Notes: generated by a model not told the origin, from the sequence alone. A stretch of 36,227 nt of DNA from Gemella bergeri ATCC 700627 (GCF_000469465.1 NZ_KI271853.1:1-36227), one strand, 5' to 3'; positions 18,240 to 27,639 are shown, numbered from the stretch's first letter. Numbers and translations are program-made.

Positions 18240-19685
18240 ATGATACAGAAAAAAACGAAAATTATTTGTACAATAGGTCCTAAATCAGAATCAAAAGAAA
18301 AATTAACCGAGATGGTAGAACTGGGAATGAATGTATGCCGTTTAAACTTTTCGCATGGAGATTATGCTGAGCATGGGGAACGTATTAAAGCGATTAAAGA
18401 AGTAAGAGAAGAAATGGGAGCCTGCCTTGCAATCTTATTAGATACAAAAGGGCCGGAAATTAGAACACATAATATGGAAAATGATGCGATTATCTTAGAA
18501 AAAGGAAAAGATGTTATCGTTTCGATGGAAGAAGTGTTGGGGACGGCGGATAAATTCTCAATTACTTATGGTGAATTGGTATACGACGTAAAAGCCGGAG
18601 ATACTATTTTGTTAGATGACGGTTTAATCGGTTTAACAGTAAATAATGTAGATACAGCTTCCGGACTAATTTACACAACAGTTCAAAACGGCGGTGTGCT
18701 TAAAAACAAAAAAGGTGTAAATGTTCCGGGAGTTTCAACAAAATTACCGGGAATTACTGAAAAAGATGAAGAAGACATTCGTTTCGGTTGTAAAAATGAT
18801 ATTGATTTTGTGGCAGCATCATTTGTCCGTACAAAAGAAAATGTACTGGAAGTGCGACGCATTCTTAAAGAAGAAGGGTGCGACCATGTTCAAATTATTC
18901 CTAAAATTGAATGTCAAGAGGCTATTGATAATATTGATGAAATTATTGAAGTATCAGACGGTATTATGATTGCACGTGGTGACCTTGGAGTAGAAGTGCC
19001 GGCGGAAGAAGTACCGATTATGCAAAAATCAATTATTACTAAATGTAATCGTGCCGGTAAATTTGTAATAACAGCAACACAAATGCTTGATTCAATGCAG
19101 AAGAACCCACGTCCTACACGTGCGGAAGTATCAGATGTAGCGAATGCAATCTACGACGGAACTGATGCGATTATGTTATCAGGAGAATCAGCAGCCGGTG
19201 CTTATCCGGTAGAATCGGTTCGTACTATGGCAACCATCGCAAAACATACAGAAGAAATGCAAGATTATTCACGTATCTTAAAAGATCGTTCAAAAAAAAT
19301 TGTATCAAAAGATATTACAAATGCTATAGGGGTGTCTGTAGGTTACACAGCGTTGAACTTAGACTTGCATACAATCGTAACATATACGGAGTCCGGACAA
19401 ACAGCACGTTTAATTTCCAAATATAGACCAAATGCGTCAATTTTGGCAGTAACACCAAGCGAAAAAGTAGCACGTGGTTTAAGTCTTGTATGGGGAGTTG
19501 ATGCGAAAATTTCAGAACAGGTAAAATCGACAGATGAAATGTTGGATACAGCGAAGAAAATTGCAGAAAAATCCGGATATGCTAAAAAAGGTGATGCAAT
19601 CGTGATTACCGGTGGTATTCCTGTAAATACCTCAAGAAGTAACGTAGGATCTACTAACTTTTTAAAAGTATCTGTAATAGATTAA
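18240..19685 (+). CDS. pyk: Pyruvate kinase
   Basis: 481-residue pyruvate kinase, transferring phosphate from phosphoenolpyruvate to ADP. The N-terminus holds [12 protein letters not shown] and [13 protein letters not shown], and [10 protein letters not shown] follows. The catalytic Lys lies in [10 protein letters not shown] near residue 223, with the metal site [12 protein letters not shown] and [15 protein letters not shown] after it. The C-terminal regulatory domain ends at about residue 478. Bacillus and Staphylococcus enzymes carry an extra 100-residue PEP-utilising-type tail that is absent here, so the gene has the shorter streptococcal-like length. Nothing suggests truncation: the final strand [16 protein letters not shown] is complete. 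Confidence 0.95.
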   Translation: MIQKKTKIICTIGPKSESKEKLTEMVELGMNVCRLNFSHGDYAEHGERIKAIKEVREEMGACLAILLDTKGPEIRTHNMENDAIILEKGKDVIVSMEEVLGTADKFSITYGELVYDVKAGDTILLDDGLIGLTVNNVDTASGLIYTTVQNGGVLKNKKGVNVPGVSTKLPGITEKDEEDIRFGCKNDIDFVAASFVRTKENVLEVRRILKEEGCDHVQIIPKIECQEAIDNIDEIIEVSDGIMIARGDLGVEVPAEEVPIMQKSIITKCNRAGKFVITATQMLDSMQKNPRPTRAEVSDVANAIYDGTDAIMLSGESAAGAYPVESVRTMATIAKHTEEMQDYSRILKDRSKKIVSKDITNAIGVSVGYTALNLDLHTIVTYTESGQTARLISKYRPNASILAVTPSEKVARGLSLVWGVDAKISEQVKSTDEMLDTAKKIAEKSGYAKKGDAIVITGGIPVNTSRSNVGSTNFLKVSVID

Positions 19686-19700
19686 TAATAAAACTTATAC

Positions 19701-19733
19701 AAGGATCGGCTTATATTGGTAAGTCGGTCTTTT
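19701..19733 (+). terminator. Terminator after pyk
   Basis: An 11-bp stem with wobbles (19704-19714 with 19719-19729), loop ATTG, followed by T4. It closes the pfkA-pyk transcript. 19734-19830 shows no gene or clear signal. Confidence 0.8.
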
Positions 19734-19832
19734 CGTATTTTGAAGTGAAATTCTTTATTGTAAGGAGTTGACTGGAGAAATCTGTCTTACTACTAATCAT
19801 TATTAAGGAATTTATCAAAACTTACTACAAAT

Positions 19833-19863
19833 AAAAAAGAAGTGCAAACTTCACTTCTTTTTT
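19833..19863. terminator. Bidirectional terminator between pyk and the lactonase gene
   Basis: Perfect 12-bp arms AAAAAAGAAGTG / CACTTCTTTTTT with a 7-base loop. There is an A run on one side and a T run on the other, so it can act on both strands between these convergent genes. Confidence 0.85.
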
Positions 19864-19935
19864 AGGTTATGGCAATATAAAAAACTAAAGAAAATGATTT
19901 TTATATTTACATAACACCATTTTATATGAATGCTT

Positions 19936-20949
19936 TTAATAAAATTTTACACAAACTGCTTCAGGTACCGGAAATTCTTTATCAACAGCTGTTAATTTAC
20001 CTGTAATTGTGTTTACCGTATATGTTGTAATTGTTCCGCTTGTTTCATTTGTCGCAATGGCAAGATGGTTATCCTCACTCAAATTAAAATCACGTGGATT
20101 TTGCCCGTAGGTGCTTATAGTCTGAATATGGGTTAGGCTGCCGTTATTATTTCTAAAGACGACGATACTGTCTTGTCCACGGTTGGATACATATATGAAA
20201 CGATTATTATTTGATATTTTTATGGCACTTCCCTTATTTTCTTTAAAAAAGTTAGCGGGTAGGGTCGCATAGTATGTAGGATTTGACAACTTGCCGTCGT
20301 CATAATCAAAAACTATAACTTCACTTGTAAGTTCAGTAATGACAAATGCGTGGGTTAGTGTATTGTCAAAGATAATATGACGAGGTCCGCTACCGTTTTT
20401 TACATAAGTGGTGTATCGTTTGGATAATATACCGTGTTCTAATGTGTATGTTGTGATTTCATCAGTACCTAAGTCACAGCTGAATACATATTTATTATCA
20501 GGTGTAAACCCTGAAAAGTGGACATGAGGCTTTTCTTGACGAGGGTGAATACTGCTGCCGAAGTGTATATCCGTAGATAAAAGTGAAGATAACTTGCCGT
20601 CTACTACGGAATAACTATCAATCGTTCCGGTGTGATAGTTAGCTGACAGTAAATACTTATTATCTCGGCTTATTTCTACATAGCAAGGGGGATTTCCCTC
20701 TTTTTCAACTGCTGTAAGTTCTTCTAATATCCCATCAGGTAAAATTTTAAAACTTGTTACGGCACCGTTCTTATCTTTTTTTGATACGCTGTACAAATAT
20801 TGTTTATCTGTAGAAAAATCCAAGTATGTCGGATTTTCTATCTTGGCTGCCGATTCAATATTTTTAACTTTTCCCTGAAGATCCAATTCTACTTTATAAA
20901 TACCTTGACTTTCCTTTTTCGTATATGTTCCTATATAGGCTTTTGGCAT
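19936..20949 (-). CDS. Lactonase family beta-propeller protein
   Basis: 337-residue protein of the 6-phosphogluconolactonase/carboxy-cis,cis-muconate cyclase family (YkgB-like), a seven-bladed propeller. The start AYIGTYTKKESQGIYKVELD is characteristic. The repeated blades show YLYSVSK, KYLLSANYHTGTI, KPHVHFSGFTPDNKYVFSCDLGTDEI and RFIYVSNRGQDSIVVF, with the conserved His and Arg residues of the family. It has no signal peptide and is probably cytoplasmic. Hydrolysis of 6-phosphogluconolactone is the best-known role of close relatives, but family members vary in substrate. It is monocistronic, with AGGAGAT before the ATG. Confidence 0.85.
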   Translation of the reverse strand: MPKAYIGTYTKKESQGIYKVELDLQGKVKNIESAAKIENPTYLDFSTDKQYLYSVSKKDKNGAVTSFKILPDGILEELTAVEKEGNPPCYVEISRDNKYLLSANYHTGTIDSYSVVDGKLSSLLSTDIHFGSSIHPRQEKPHVHFSGFTPDNKYVFSCDLGTDEITTYTLEHGILSKRYTTYVKNGSGPRHIIFDNTLTHAFVITELTSEVIVFDYDDGKLSNPTYYATLPANFFKENKGSAIKISNNNRFIYVSNRGQDSIVVFRNNNGSLTHIQTISTYGQNPRDFNLSEDNHLAIATNETSGTITTYTVNTITGKLTAVDKEFPVPEAVCVKFY

Positions 20950-20982
20950 AAATTATCTCCTAAACTGTTGTAATTAATTTAC

Positions 20983-20991
20983 ATTATATCA
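20983..20991 (-). promoter_or_regulatory. Extended -10 promoter of the lactonase gene
   Basis: On the minus strand TGA-TATAAT (TATAAT at 20988-20983), 34 bases before the start. No good -35 is seen, as is usual for extended -10 promoters. Confidence 0.55.
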
Positions 20992-21015
20992 TTTTATTTA
21001 TTACTCTGCTAATAA

Positions 21016-21044
21016 ATGAAAAAATTTTCAAACTATGCTATAAT
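21016..21044 (+). promoter_or_regulatory. Promoter of the glycosyltransferase operon
   Basis: ATGAAA (21016-21021), 17 bases, then TGC-TATAAT with TATAAT at 21039-21044. This is an extended -10 promoter, divergent from the lactonase promoter. Confidence 0.6.
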
Positions 21045-21083
21045 AACTAAGATATATAAACCTTTAAGAATAGGGGAATGATA

Positions 21084-22085
21084 ATGAGTAGAACACTAGA
21101 CAGAACAAAAGATATTTTTTTAGACACAATGCTTTTGGGAAATGAAATTTTAATTAAACGAATAAAAATATCAGGAAAAACTAAAATAACAGTTGTTCTT
21201 GCAGCATTTAGAAGTATTAGTAGATTACGTGATGTATTAGCAAATGTTTTTAATCAAACAATGCAAGAATTTGAAGTGATAATTATTGATGATTCAACCG
21301 AACAGAAAATAGAGGAATTTATTGCAAATCATGATAACAGTAAGATTAATTACATTAAAAAGCAACTAGGGTCAAATGCCGTCGCAAAAAATTGTGCATT
21401 GGAATTTGCTAAAGGAGAGTATGTGATTTTTCTCGAGGAAAATATAAATTTTGAGAAAAATTATTTTGAAAAATTATATTTCTCAGCAAACAATAATTCC
21501 TTAGATATAGCCGTTGCAACTAGAAAAAATTATAATATCGTATTAGAAAATAAAGTAACTACGGGAGTACATTATTTAACAACTGAAATTAAAATGTTTA
21601 AAAATGATATAGATTATAATTTAACCTCTTGTTTATTTAAGAAAAAATTTCTTGATGTTTATAATCTTCAGTTCCAAGAAGATATGTTGGCATTGGAGAA
21701 TTTATATTTTAAACTGAAAACATTCGATCTCGCTATGAAAGTCTGTCAAAGTGACAAATGTAGTTATAGAGAATTAACGGAGCAAAAAACTGTTCGTAAT
21801 CAGGCGATGATTTCAGCTTCAACAAGAAGAATAATGAATGCTACTGAAAGAATAGAAGTATTTAAAAAAGGAAAAAAATACGAAGAAAGTCTTAATTTGT
21901 TATGCGGTTATTTATGGCTTGATGTACTTCGTATGTATGATAATATGGAAGAAGAAGTAGAATTAGTTCAATTAATAAAAACAAAGAAACATTATTTTGC
22001 TACCGACAGTTTTATAAATAAAATGTTATTAAATATATCGCCGATAGTATTTGCTAGTCATTTAAATCGAAAAGAAAGGGGATAG
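21084..22085 (+). CDS. Glycosyltransferase family 2-like protein
   Basis: 333-residue cytoplasmic GT-A glycosyltransferase. After about 30 lead residues comes the family start KITVVLAAFRSISRLRDVL, then FNQTMQEFEVIIIDDSTE with the first nucleotide-binding Asp pair, and NAVAKNCALEFAKGEYVIFLEENI. At that last point the usual metal-binding D-x-D is EEN, so the DxD is altered. That could mean lowered or changed activity, or a Glu-based variant; this is inference. I start at 21084 because AGGGGA (21072-21077) abuts the other in-frame ATG at 21078. The next gene, a polytopic transferase, starts 2 bases after its stop, so they act together, probably on a cell-surface glycan or teichoic-acid-like polymer. 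Confidence 0.75.
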   Translation: MSRTLDRTKDIFLDTMLLGNEILIKRIKISGKTKITVVLAAFRSISRLRDVLANVFNQTMQEFEVIIIDDSTEQKIEEFIANHDNSKINYIKKQLGSNAVAKNCALEFAKGEYVIFLEENINFEKNYFEKLYFSANNNSLDIAVATRKNYNIVLENKVTTGVHYLTTEIKMFKNDIDYNLTSCLFKKKFLDVYNLQFQEDMLALENLYFKLKTFDLAMKVCQSDKCSYRELTEQKTVRNQAMISASTRRIMNATERIEVFKKGKKYEESLNLLCGYLWLDVLRMYDNMEEEVELVQLIKTKKHYFATDSFINKMLLNISPIVFASHLNRKERG

Positions 22086-22087
22086 TA

Positions 22088-24112
22088 ATGAGAAAAATTT
22101 TACATAATGTGTTTGCATATGTTTTTATCGGACTTTTTACGATAGTGCTTATTTGGGCATATGTTGCACCATTTGTTTATGAGCGTATTCTCAATCCGCT
22201 TGCTTTATTATTAGGTGTTCCGGTGTTCTTTATGTTATTTATATACGGGGCAAAAAAAATATTAAACACAGATGAAGAATTGTTAAAAAAATACAATAGA
22301 ATTATTGTTGTGGTATATTTAATATTTCAAGCTATTATTTTATCAATGGATACGTTGAATTTCTCCGATGGTGCTGAAATAGAAAACGAATCACATTATA
22401 TGTTAAACTATGGAAAGTTTTCAGGTGAACGTTATTTTTTAGTCTATCCGAATAATATTAATCCCACGATTATTTTATATTGGATATATCGTATAGCCGG
22501 GGCATTACATATATCAGAAGTATGGGCATTACATATTTTTTGTTTTGCTATTACTTCAGTTACAATGTATTTAACGTTTAAAACGGCAGGAAAGTTGTTA
22601 TCAAAGCAAAAACAAACAATTATATTGGCGCTGATGTTATTATATATTCCATTTCAAATGTATAGTTTATTTTACTATTCAGATAGTTTAATGGTTATTA
22701 TGGTATCCCTTATCATTTATGTACTTATTCCGTTTGACGGCAGTTTTATTTTTAGGACAAAACATATTGTAGCAGTTGCTATATTAATCGCTTTTGGGTG
22801 GAATTTACGTTCAAATATTATTATAGTTTTGCCTGCTCTTATTGTTTATCTATTGTTTTTCAAATGGTATAAAAATTTAATGATATTACTCTTAACTTTT
22901 GCTATATCGTTTGTGATTTTTGGTAAAGGGTTTGATATGCTGTGGAATCACTATGGTTTTATTCAAGATGCAGGATACAAATTTCCGATGTTACATTGGG
23001 TAATGATGGGGATGAGTATTCAAGGGGGAAGTTATAACTGGCAGGATTTTCAATTTACATATCTTAGTCAAAATAAAGCGGCGGATGATTTAGGATTATT
23101 CTTTAATCGTCTGACACATAGACCGTTATTTTTAAATTTATTGGTATTTGTCTTAAAAATACGTGGTAATTGGAGTGACGGGACTATAAATTATACCAAC
23201 GGAACACGTGCTTTACGTGACGGCGACGGTTTTTTGTGGCAGCTATTTTATGGCAGTAATAACAGCTTTTTTGTCTATATTTCACAGATGATATATGTTG
23301 TTATAATTTTTGGTATGGCTTATTATATCTACAAGCGACGTAAAGAATATATTACATCGTGTTTCTTATTCCAAATTATTATATTCGGAGTATTTATGTT
23401 CCACTTAATTTGGGAAGCTAAACCTCGCTATGTTTACGCTTGGATGCCGATTATTTTTATACTTGGAGCAAAAGGACTAATACTCTTTGCTGAACGTTAT
23501 GAAACAACTATTTTTGATCGTTATAAGAAAAAATTATATATTTCATTTGCTGTTGTTTTTGCCTTGCAAATTGGAACGGACAGCTTTTTACGTCCATCTT
23601 ATTCAATGAATTTAGATTATGATTCACGTGTGATTAACGGAATCAGCATTTATGCAACGGATAACTATTTAAGAGACGGTATTGTCAGGGTAAATAAAGA
23701 TACTGAGGTAGAACAAACATTTGAGGCAACTCGCAGTTTCAATTATATTCGAGGTTATATTTCATCATATGATGAGAAAAATAATTCACGTTATAAAGTT
23801 GAGATTATTGATAAAAAAAATAATAAAGTAGTAAGAGAACATACATTTATTTATCGTGAGTTGTATTGGGAGATACCACTACAAACTTATACATTACGTT
23901 GGTATTTTGATGATTTACCGGCAGGTGATTATGCAGTGAAATTTTCACAAATAGAAACTGAAAACAATGGCAGTATCGTCATATCAAGCGTACCGAATGA
24001 AATGGTTGATATGTACGAAGCCGGAAAACTTTACATCAACGGAGCAGACCAGAATAAAAAAGATTTATCATTGCAAATAGGGCACCGCTATAAAAAACTA
24101 TGGTGGTATTAA
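22088..24112 (+). CDS. Polytopic membrane glycosyltransferase-like protein (GT-C type)
   Basis: 674-residue integral membrane protein with about 11-12 hydrophobic segments in the first 495 residues and a soluble, mostly beta C-terminal domain of about 180 residues, probably outside the cell. An acidic segment soon after the second or third helix (DTLNFSDGAEIENESHYMLNYG) sits where GT-C transferases of the GT39/PMT type hold their catalytic acidic residues. WEAKPRYVYAWMPIIF before the last helix is typical of the same group. This fits a transferase that uses a lipid-linked sugar to modify a surface polymer, with the preceding GT2 gene perhaps making that lipid-sugar. The exact donor and target cannot be read. 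Confidence 0.7.
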   Translation: MRKILHNVFAYVFIGLFTIVLIWAYVAPFVYERILNPLALLLGVPVFFMLFIYGAKKILNTDEELLKKYNRIIVVVYLIFQAIILSMDTLNFSDGAEIENESHYMLNYGKFSGERYFLVYPNNINPTIILYWIYRIAGALHISEVWALHIFCFAITSVTMYLTFKTAGKLLSKQKQTIILALMLLYIPFQMYSLFYYSDSLMVIMVSLIIYVLIPFDGSFIFRTKHIVAVAILIAFGWNLRSNIIIVLPALIVYLLFFKWYKNLMILLLTFAISFVIFGKGFDMLWNHYGFIQDAGYKFPMLHWVMMGMSIQGGSYNWQDFQFTYLSQNKAADDLGLFFNRLTHRPLFLNLLVFVLKIRGNWSDGTINYTNGTRALRDGDGFLWQLFYGSNNSFFVYISQMIYVVIIFGMAYYIYKRRKEYITSCFLFQIIIFGVFMFHLIWEAKPRYVYAWMPIIFILGAKGLILFAERYETTIFDRYKKKLYISFAVVFALQIGTDSFLRPSYSMNLDYDSRVINGISIYATDNYLRDGIVRVNKDTEVEQTFEATRSFNYIRGYISSYDEKNNSRYKVEIIDKKNNKVVREHTFIYRELYWEIPLQTYTLRWYFDDLPAGDYAVKFSQIETENNGSIVISSVPNEMVDMYEAGKLYINGADQNKKDLSLQIGHRYKKLWWY

Positions 24113-24233
24113 TATAAACTTTATTTTATGGAAATTAGAAAGATAAATATAATAAATTCTAATCTTATAATAATGAAGAATGAAAAAATATTGCAGTAAC
24201 TTTTAAAGTTTTATATAAAATATAGAGTATGAT

Positions 24234-24270
24234 AAAAATGCTAGGTAAATATAATTACTTAGCATTTTTT
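24234..24270 (+). terminator. Terminator of the glycosyltransferase operon
   Basis: 15-base arms (24234-24248 with 24255-24269, one wobble) around a 6-base loop, ending in T6. Confidence 0.88.
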
Positions 24271-24499
24271 GATTTAAACTAACCTATATAAATAAATGAT
24301 AATAAGACTTTTATATTATTGCAGTTTTAAAAACAAATGAATATTTCAGAAATTTTCCTAAATAAAATAGTTTCCTAGTATTGTGCAAGATAAGTAAAAT
24401 TTGATATATTTGTATTAAGAGATTATTCGTTATTTAGTTGAAATTTTATATTATAAACTAAATTTCACTAAAATAACTCAGCATTTTCCGTATTAAAGT
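24271..24499. other. AT-rich spacer upstream of guaA
   Basis: I looked for a purine riboswitch, which precedes purine genes in many Firmicutes. I found none of its conserved core and no gene or strong hairpin. Confidence 0.5.
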
Positions 24500-24528
24500 T
24501 TTACATATTTCATATTAATTGATATAAT
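24500..24528 (+). promoter_or_regulatory. guaA promoter
   Basis: TTTACA (24500-24505), 17 bases, TGA-TATAAT with TATAAT at 24523-24528. Strong match with an extended -10. The 37-base leader leaves no room for a riboswitch. Confidence 0.8.
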
Positions 24529-24565
24529 GGTAAAGTATTATTTATAAAAAACTAGGAGGAACGCT

Positions 24566-26110
24566 GTGAAACACGAATTTATATTAGTTCTTGATTTTGG
24601 AAGTCAGTATAATCAACTTATTACACGTCGTGTACGTGAGTTAGGTGTTTATTCTGAGTTACATGATAATGAAATATCAATTGATGAAATTAAAAAAATG
24701 AATCCTAAAGGTATCATTTTATCAGGTGGACCGAATTCTGTATATGAAAAAAATTCGTTAACTATTGATGATGAGATATTTAACTTAGGTATTCCGGTGT
24801 TAGGTATTTGCTACGGTATGCAGCTTATGCAGCATAAATTAGGCGGTAAAGTGGAATCAGCTACAAGCAGAGAATACGGTGCACATAATATCAATGTAGT
24901 AACAGGCGCTAAATTGTTTGAAAATACGCCGGTCACTCAACAAGTGCTGATGAGCCACTCTGATAAAGTAGTTTCTTTGGCTTCAGGATTTAAGACTGTA
25001 GCAACAAGTGATAATTGTCCAATAGCCGCAGCAGAAAATGTAGAAAAAGGATTCTATTGTTTCCAATTTCATCCCGAAGTGCGTCACTCTGAATATGGTT
25101 ATAAGTTATTGGAAAATTTTATCCGTAATGCTTGTCATTGCACTGAAAACTGGACTATTCAAAATTTTATTGAGGAAAAAATTGGAGAAATTCGTGCAGA
25201 AGTTGGAAATAAAAAAGTATTATGTGCCTTATCAGGCGGGGTTGATTCATCTGTTGTTGCCGCATTATTAGACAAAGCAATAGGAGAACAACTTATATGT
25301 ATGTTTATTGATCATGGATTACTTCGAAAAGGCGAAGCCGAGGGTGTTATGTCTACATTTAGTAAAGAAGTTGCCGGCGGTTTCAATATGAATTTAATAA
25401 AGGTTGATGCTAAAGAGCGTTTCTTAGGAAAACTTAAAGGGGTTAGTGATCCGGAACAAAAACGTAAAATTATCGGAAATGAATTTGTTTATGTTTTTGA
25501 CGAAGAGTGTGCTAAATTACATGATGTACCATTTTTAGCACAAGGAACACTTTACACGGATGTCATAGAATCAGGAACGAAAAATGCCCAAACGATAAAG
25601 TCGCATCACAATGTAGGCGGACTTCCCGAAGACATGCGTTTCAAACTAATTGAACCTTTAAATACATTGTTCAAAGATGAAGTTCGCGCATTAGGAGAAG
25701 CTCTAGGCTTACCACATGAAATTGTCTGGCGTCAGCCATTTCCGGGGCCGGGATTAGGTATTCGTGTTTTAGGAGAAGTAACGGAAGAAAAACTTCAAAT
25801 CGTTAGAGATAGTGACTTTATTCTGCGTGATGTTATCGCTAAACGTGGCTTAGAAGGAGAAATCTGGCAATATTTTACGTGTCTTCCGGAAATTCGCTCA
25901 GTAGGGGTTATGGGAGATGTGAGAACTTACGATTATACAGTTGCTGTTAGGGCGGTAACAAGCATTGACGGTATGACAGCAAGCTGGGCGCATATACCAT
26001 TTGAAGTTCTTGAAGAAATTTCAGCCCGTATAGTAAACGAAGTAGCTCATGTTAATCGTGTAGTCTATGATATTACAAGTAAGCCGCCAGCAACGATTGA
26101 GTGGGAGTAG
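24566..26110 (+). CDS. guaA: GMP synthase (glutamine-hydrolysing)
   Basis: 514-residue GuaA, converting XMP to GMP with ATP and glutamine ammonia. The class I amidotransferase domain has nucleophile Cys82 in GICYGMQLM, with His169 and Glu171 in [10 protein letters not shown]. The ATP-pyrophosphatase PP-loop is SGGVDSS at 223-229. The C-terminal dimerisation domain ends in [16 protein letters not shown], the invariant tail of the family. The start is GTG with AGGAGGA 5 bases ahead. The 3' end of guaA is a known attachment target for genomic islands, and the DNA directly behind the stop codon is accessory. The reading frame continues past the TAG for about 90 codons. Confidence 0.96.
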   Translation: MKHEFILVLDFGSQYNQLITRRVRELGVYSELHDNEISIDEIKKMNPKGIILSGGPNSVYEKNSLTIDDEIFNLGIPVLGICYGMQLMQHKLGGKVESATSREYGAHNINVVTGAKLFENTPVTQQVLMSHSDKVVSLASGFKTVATSDNCPIAAAENVEKGFYCFQFHPEVRHSEYGYKLLENFIRNACHCTENWTIQNFIEEKIGEIRAEVGNKKVLCALSGGVDSSVVAALLDKAIGEQLICMFIDHGLLRKGEAEGVMSTFSKEVAGGFNMNLIKVDAKERFLGKLKGVSDPEQKRKIIGNEFVYVFDEECAKLHDVPFLAQGTLYTDVIESGTKNAQTIKSHHNVGGLPEDMRFKLIEPLNTLFKDEVRALGEALGLPHEIVWRQPFPGPGLGIRVLGEVTEEKLQIVRDSDFILRDVIAKRGLEGEIWQYFTCLPEIRSVGVMGDVRTYDYTVAVRAVTSIDGMTASWAHIPFEVLEEISARIVNEVAHVNRVVYDITSKPPATIEWE

Positions 26111-26330
26111 AGCAGATTCTCTCGAAAATGGCTTAAAATCAAGGCTTATAGCCTATTGAAATTAGCAACTGGGACAAAATTGGGTAAAGATTTTAAAAAG
26201 AATAATCTCAGTAATTGTTCAAAGTGGCTTGCAATTGAATATAAAAAATCAGACCGTAGCTTGATTGTTACGGTCTTTTTGTGGTTCATTAGGATATATA
26301 TTGTTAAGCGAAATTTGGACAAACTGGGAT
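26111..26330. other. Island junction after guaA
   Basis: Non-genic segment between guaA and the first accessory gene. It holds a small palindrome AGGCT-TAT-AGCCT (26142-26154) and a terminator. Its forward frame stays open in phase with guaA and reads GTKLGKDFKKNN, which resembles integrase tail remnants I recall; this is weak evidence. A matching direct repeat of the guaA end was not found before the window edge. Confidence 0.4.
26244..26280 (+). terminator. Terminator downstream of guaA
   Basis: 8-bp stem AGACCGTA / TACGGTCT (26251-26258 with 26269-26276) with a 10-base loop, an A run before and T5 after. It probably ends guaA transcription and may also act on the minus-strand block. Confidence 0.8.
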
Positions 26331-26579
26331 TTATTTGCGATGAGATTGCATTCTTTCTATACCTTCTGAATATTCTAAAAGCTTAACAATTAGTGGATTA
26401 TCAAACTCCCATTGGTCAATTATATATCTTGGATAAGAAAGTACATATGTAGGATTTTTTTCTAATTGCTTAAGTTCAAATAAAATTTGTTGAAGATTAT
26501 TAATTCTCCATTCATCTAAATCCATCATGTTATTTTTTATCTCATTTTGTACAAGTTCCTGTATTTCTTTATTTTTCAT
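26331..26579 (-). CDS. Unrecognised 82-residue protein
   Basis: I recognise no family. The product is a small soluble acidic/aliphatic protein, mostly helical, with an YVLSYPRYIIDQWEF core and a basic tail. I start at 26579, since minus-strand AGAGGA lies 5 bases ahead; six more codons with a TTG start are open upstream. It is the last gene of a three-gene minus-strand block behind a TfoX-N protein and an XRE regulator. Confidence 0.55.
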   Translation of the reverse strand: MKNKEIQELVQNEIKNNMMDLDEWRINNLQQILFELKQLEKNPTYVLSYPRYIIDQWEFDNPLIVKLLEYSEGIERMQSHRK

Positions 26580-26627
26580 TAAGTCCTCTAAATTCAAATT
26601 TCCCAGCTCTACAAGCGAAGGATTTAG

Positions 26628-26948
26628 TTATTTCTTCTTTTTGGGTTTTGGTGCAGGTAATTCATCATACATTGAATTGAATAAGTCAGTTAGAAATTCT
26701 TTGTTATCTACATCATCTACCAACAACATTTCCTTTGCTCCATCATATGGTAACTCATACTTTGCATTTGGCATATATGCTATTGCAGATTTAACAGGCT
26801 TCACTAAAAACCTATCATCATAAATTCCACCAACAATTTTTCCACGATAATAAACAATATATTCGCCCATCATTGATCTATATGTTATTTCTTCCAACTC
26901 GGATAGTTGTTCTAAAATGAAATCTAAATATTCTTTACTTGAAGCCAT
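26628..26948 (-). CDS. TfoX/Sxy N-terminal domain protein
   Basis: 106-residue protein made of a TfoX N-terminal domain only. Family features are LDFILEQLSELEEITYRSMMGEYIVYYRGKIVGGIYDDRFLVKPV, seen across residues 9-53, then the YELPYDGAKEMLLVDDVDN strand-helix part. The tail is a run of Pro/Lys. In gammaproteobacteria full TfoX/Sxy co-activates competence genes with CRP, but single-domain versions in Firmicutes have no assigned role. Minus-strand GAGGTGA precedes the ATG. It sits between an unknown gene and an XRE regulator on the accessory segment. Confidence 0.85.
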   Translation of the reverse strand: MASSKEYLDFILEQLSELEEITYRSMMGEYIVYYRGKIVGGIYDDRFLVKPVKSAIAYMPNAKYELPYDGAKEMLLVDDVDNKEFLTDLFNSMYDELPAPKPKKKK

Positions 26949-27002
26949 GACTTCACCTCACAAATTCTAATTTGCTAAATAATAGCCTTCTAATCATTTG
27001 TA

Positions 27003-27446
27003 TTATTTTTTGTTTTTCTTCAAAAACCTTGATTTTTTAGGAAACGATAGTTTCCAGTCTTCTAATTCTTCATCAGAGATTTCTCCGTTATAATGCTTTT
27101 TTCTCATCTCATCCCACTCTACTAAAAAATCATCAAAGTGAGGATTATGAGATAAAAGGACGGTTGGTTCGCCTTGACCTGTAAGCGGTCTAAATTTCAT
27201 TTCCTTTTCGTAGTCAAAAATGATATGCATTATTTCAAAAATAGAATTAGGTTCATGGTCAATTAAAGCAGATATATCACACTCAAGAGCATCTGCAATC
27301 TTTCTTAGTTGTTCTATATTTGGGGATCTATTTCCCAATTCATAATTACGAATTGCAGCATCAGTTAATCCGGACATGATGGCAAGTTCTTTTTGTGTTA
27401 GTTTCCTAAACAAACGAATTTGTTTTAATTTCTTACCGGAAATCAT
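27003..27446 (-). CDS. XRE-family repressor of the element
   Basis: 147-residue regulator. The N-terminal Cro/CI-type HTH spans 5-60 (LKQIRLFRKLTQKELAIMSG then AAIRNYELGNRSPN), and the rest is an acidic C-terminal part with no protease or metallopeptidase motif. It is divergent from xis-int and separated from them by 285 bases holding a consensus promoter and GAAC/GTTC repeats. It is therefore the likely repressor of excision genes and of itself. The C-terminal half is not one I recognise; it may sense an inducer. Confidence 0.85.
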   Translation of the reverse strand: MISGKKLKQIRLFRKLTQKELAIMSGLTDAAIRNYELGNRSPNIEQLRKIADALECDISALIDHEPNSIFEIMHIIFDYEKEMKFRPLTGQGEPTVLLSHNPHFDDFLVEWDEMRKKHYNGEISDEELEDWKLSFPKKSRFLKKNKK

Positions 27447-27511
27447 TTCAGGACTCCTCTCTTAAAAATTCTTTTATATTCTATCATAAATAATCACAAA
27501 ACACAACACAA

Positions 27512-27639
27512 ACGTTCTGTTTAATATTTCGGATAACGCATTAATATCAGCAATAATAGAAGAAAATATTTTATAATAGCTCTTGACAGAACGAAAACGA
27601 ACTATTATAATACGGATATACAGTTCAGATACGAACTGT
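27512..27639. promoter_or_regulatory. Divergent switch region of the element: promoter and operators
   Basis: A consensus sigma-A promoter reads toward xis: TTGACA (27583-27588), exactly 17 bases, TATAAT (27606-27611). Around it are CGTTCTG (27513-27519), CAGAACG inside the promoter (27587-27593), CGAAC (27598-27602) and a 7-bp inverted repeat ACAGTTC / GAACTGT (27620-27639). The shared GAAC/GTTC words suggest operators for the divergent XRE protein; that link is inference. Confidence 0.65.

Noticed and set aside
24113-24565. Purine riboswitch before guaA
   Set aside because: None of the conserved aptamer core is seen, and the leader after the promoter is only about 37 bases.
26156-26386. 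76-residue forward frame after guaA
   Set aside because: It has no ribosome binding site, runs through a terminator, and is an open continuation of the guaA frame. Better read as junction DNA.
27583-27639. LexA (SOS) box in the switch region
   Set aside because: The Firmicute box needs CGAAC-N4-GTTCG. Here the half-sites are in the opposite order or spaced differently.
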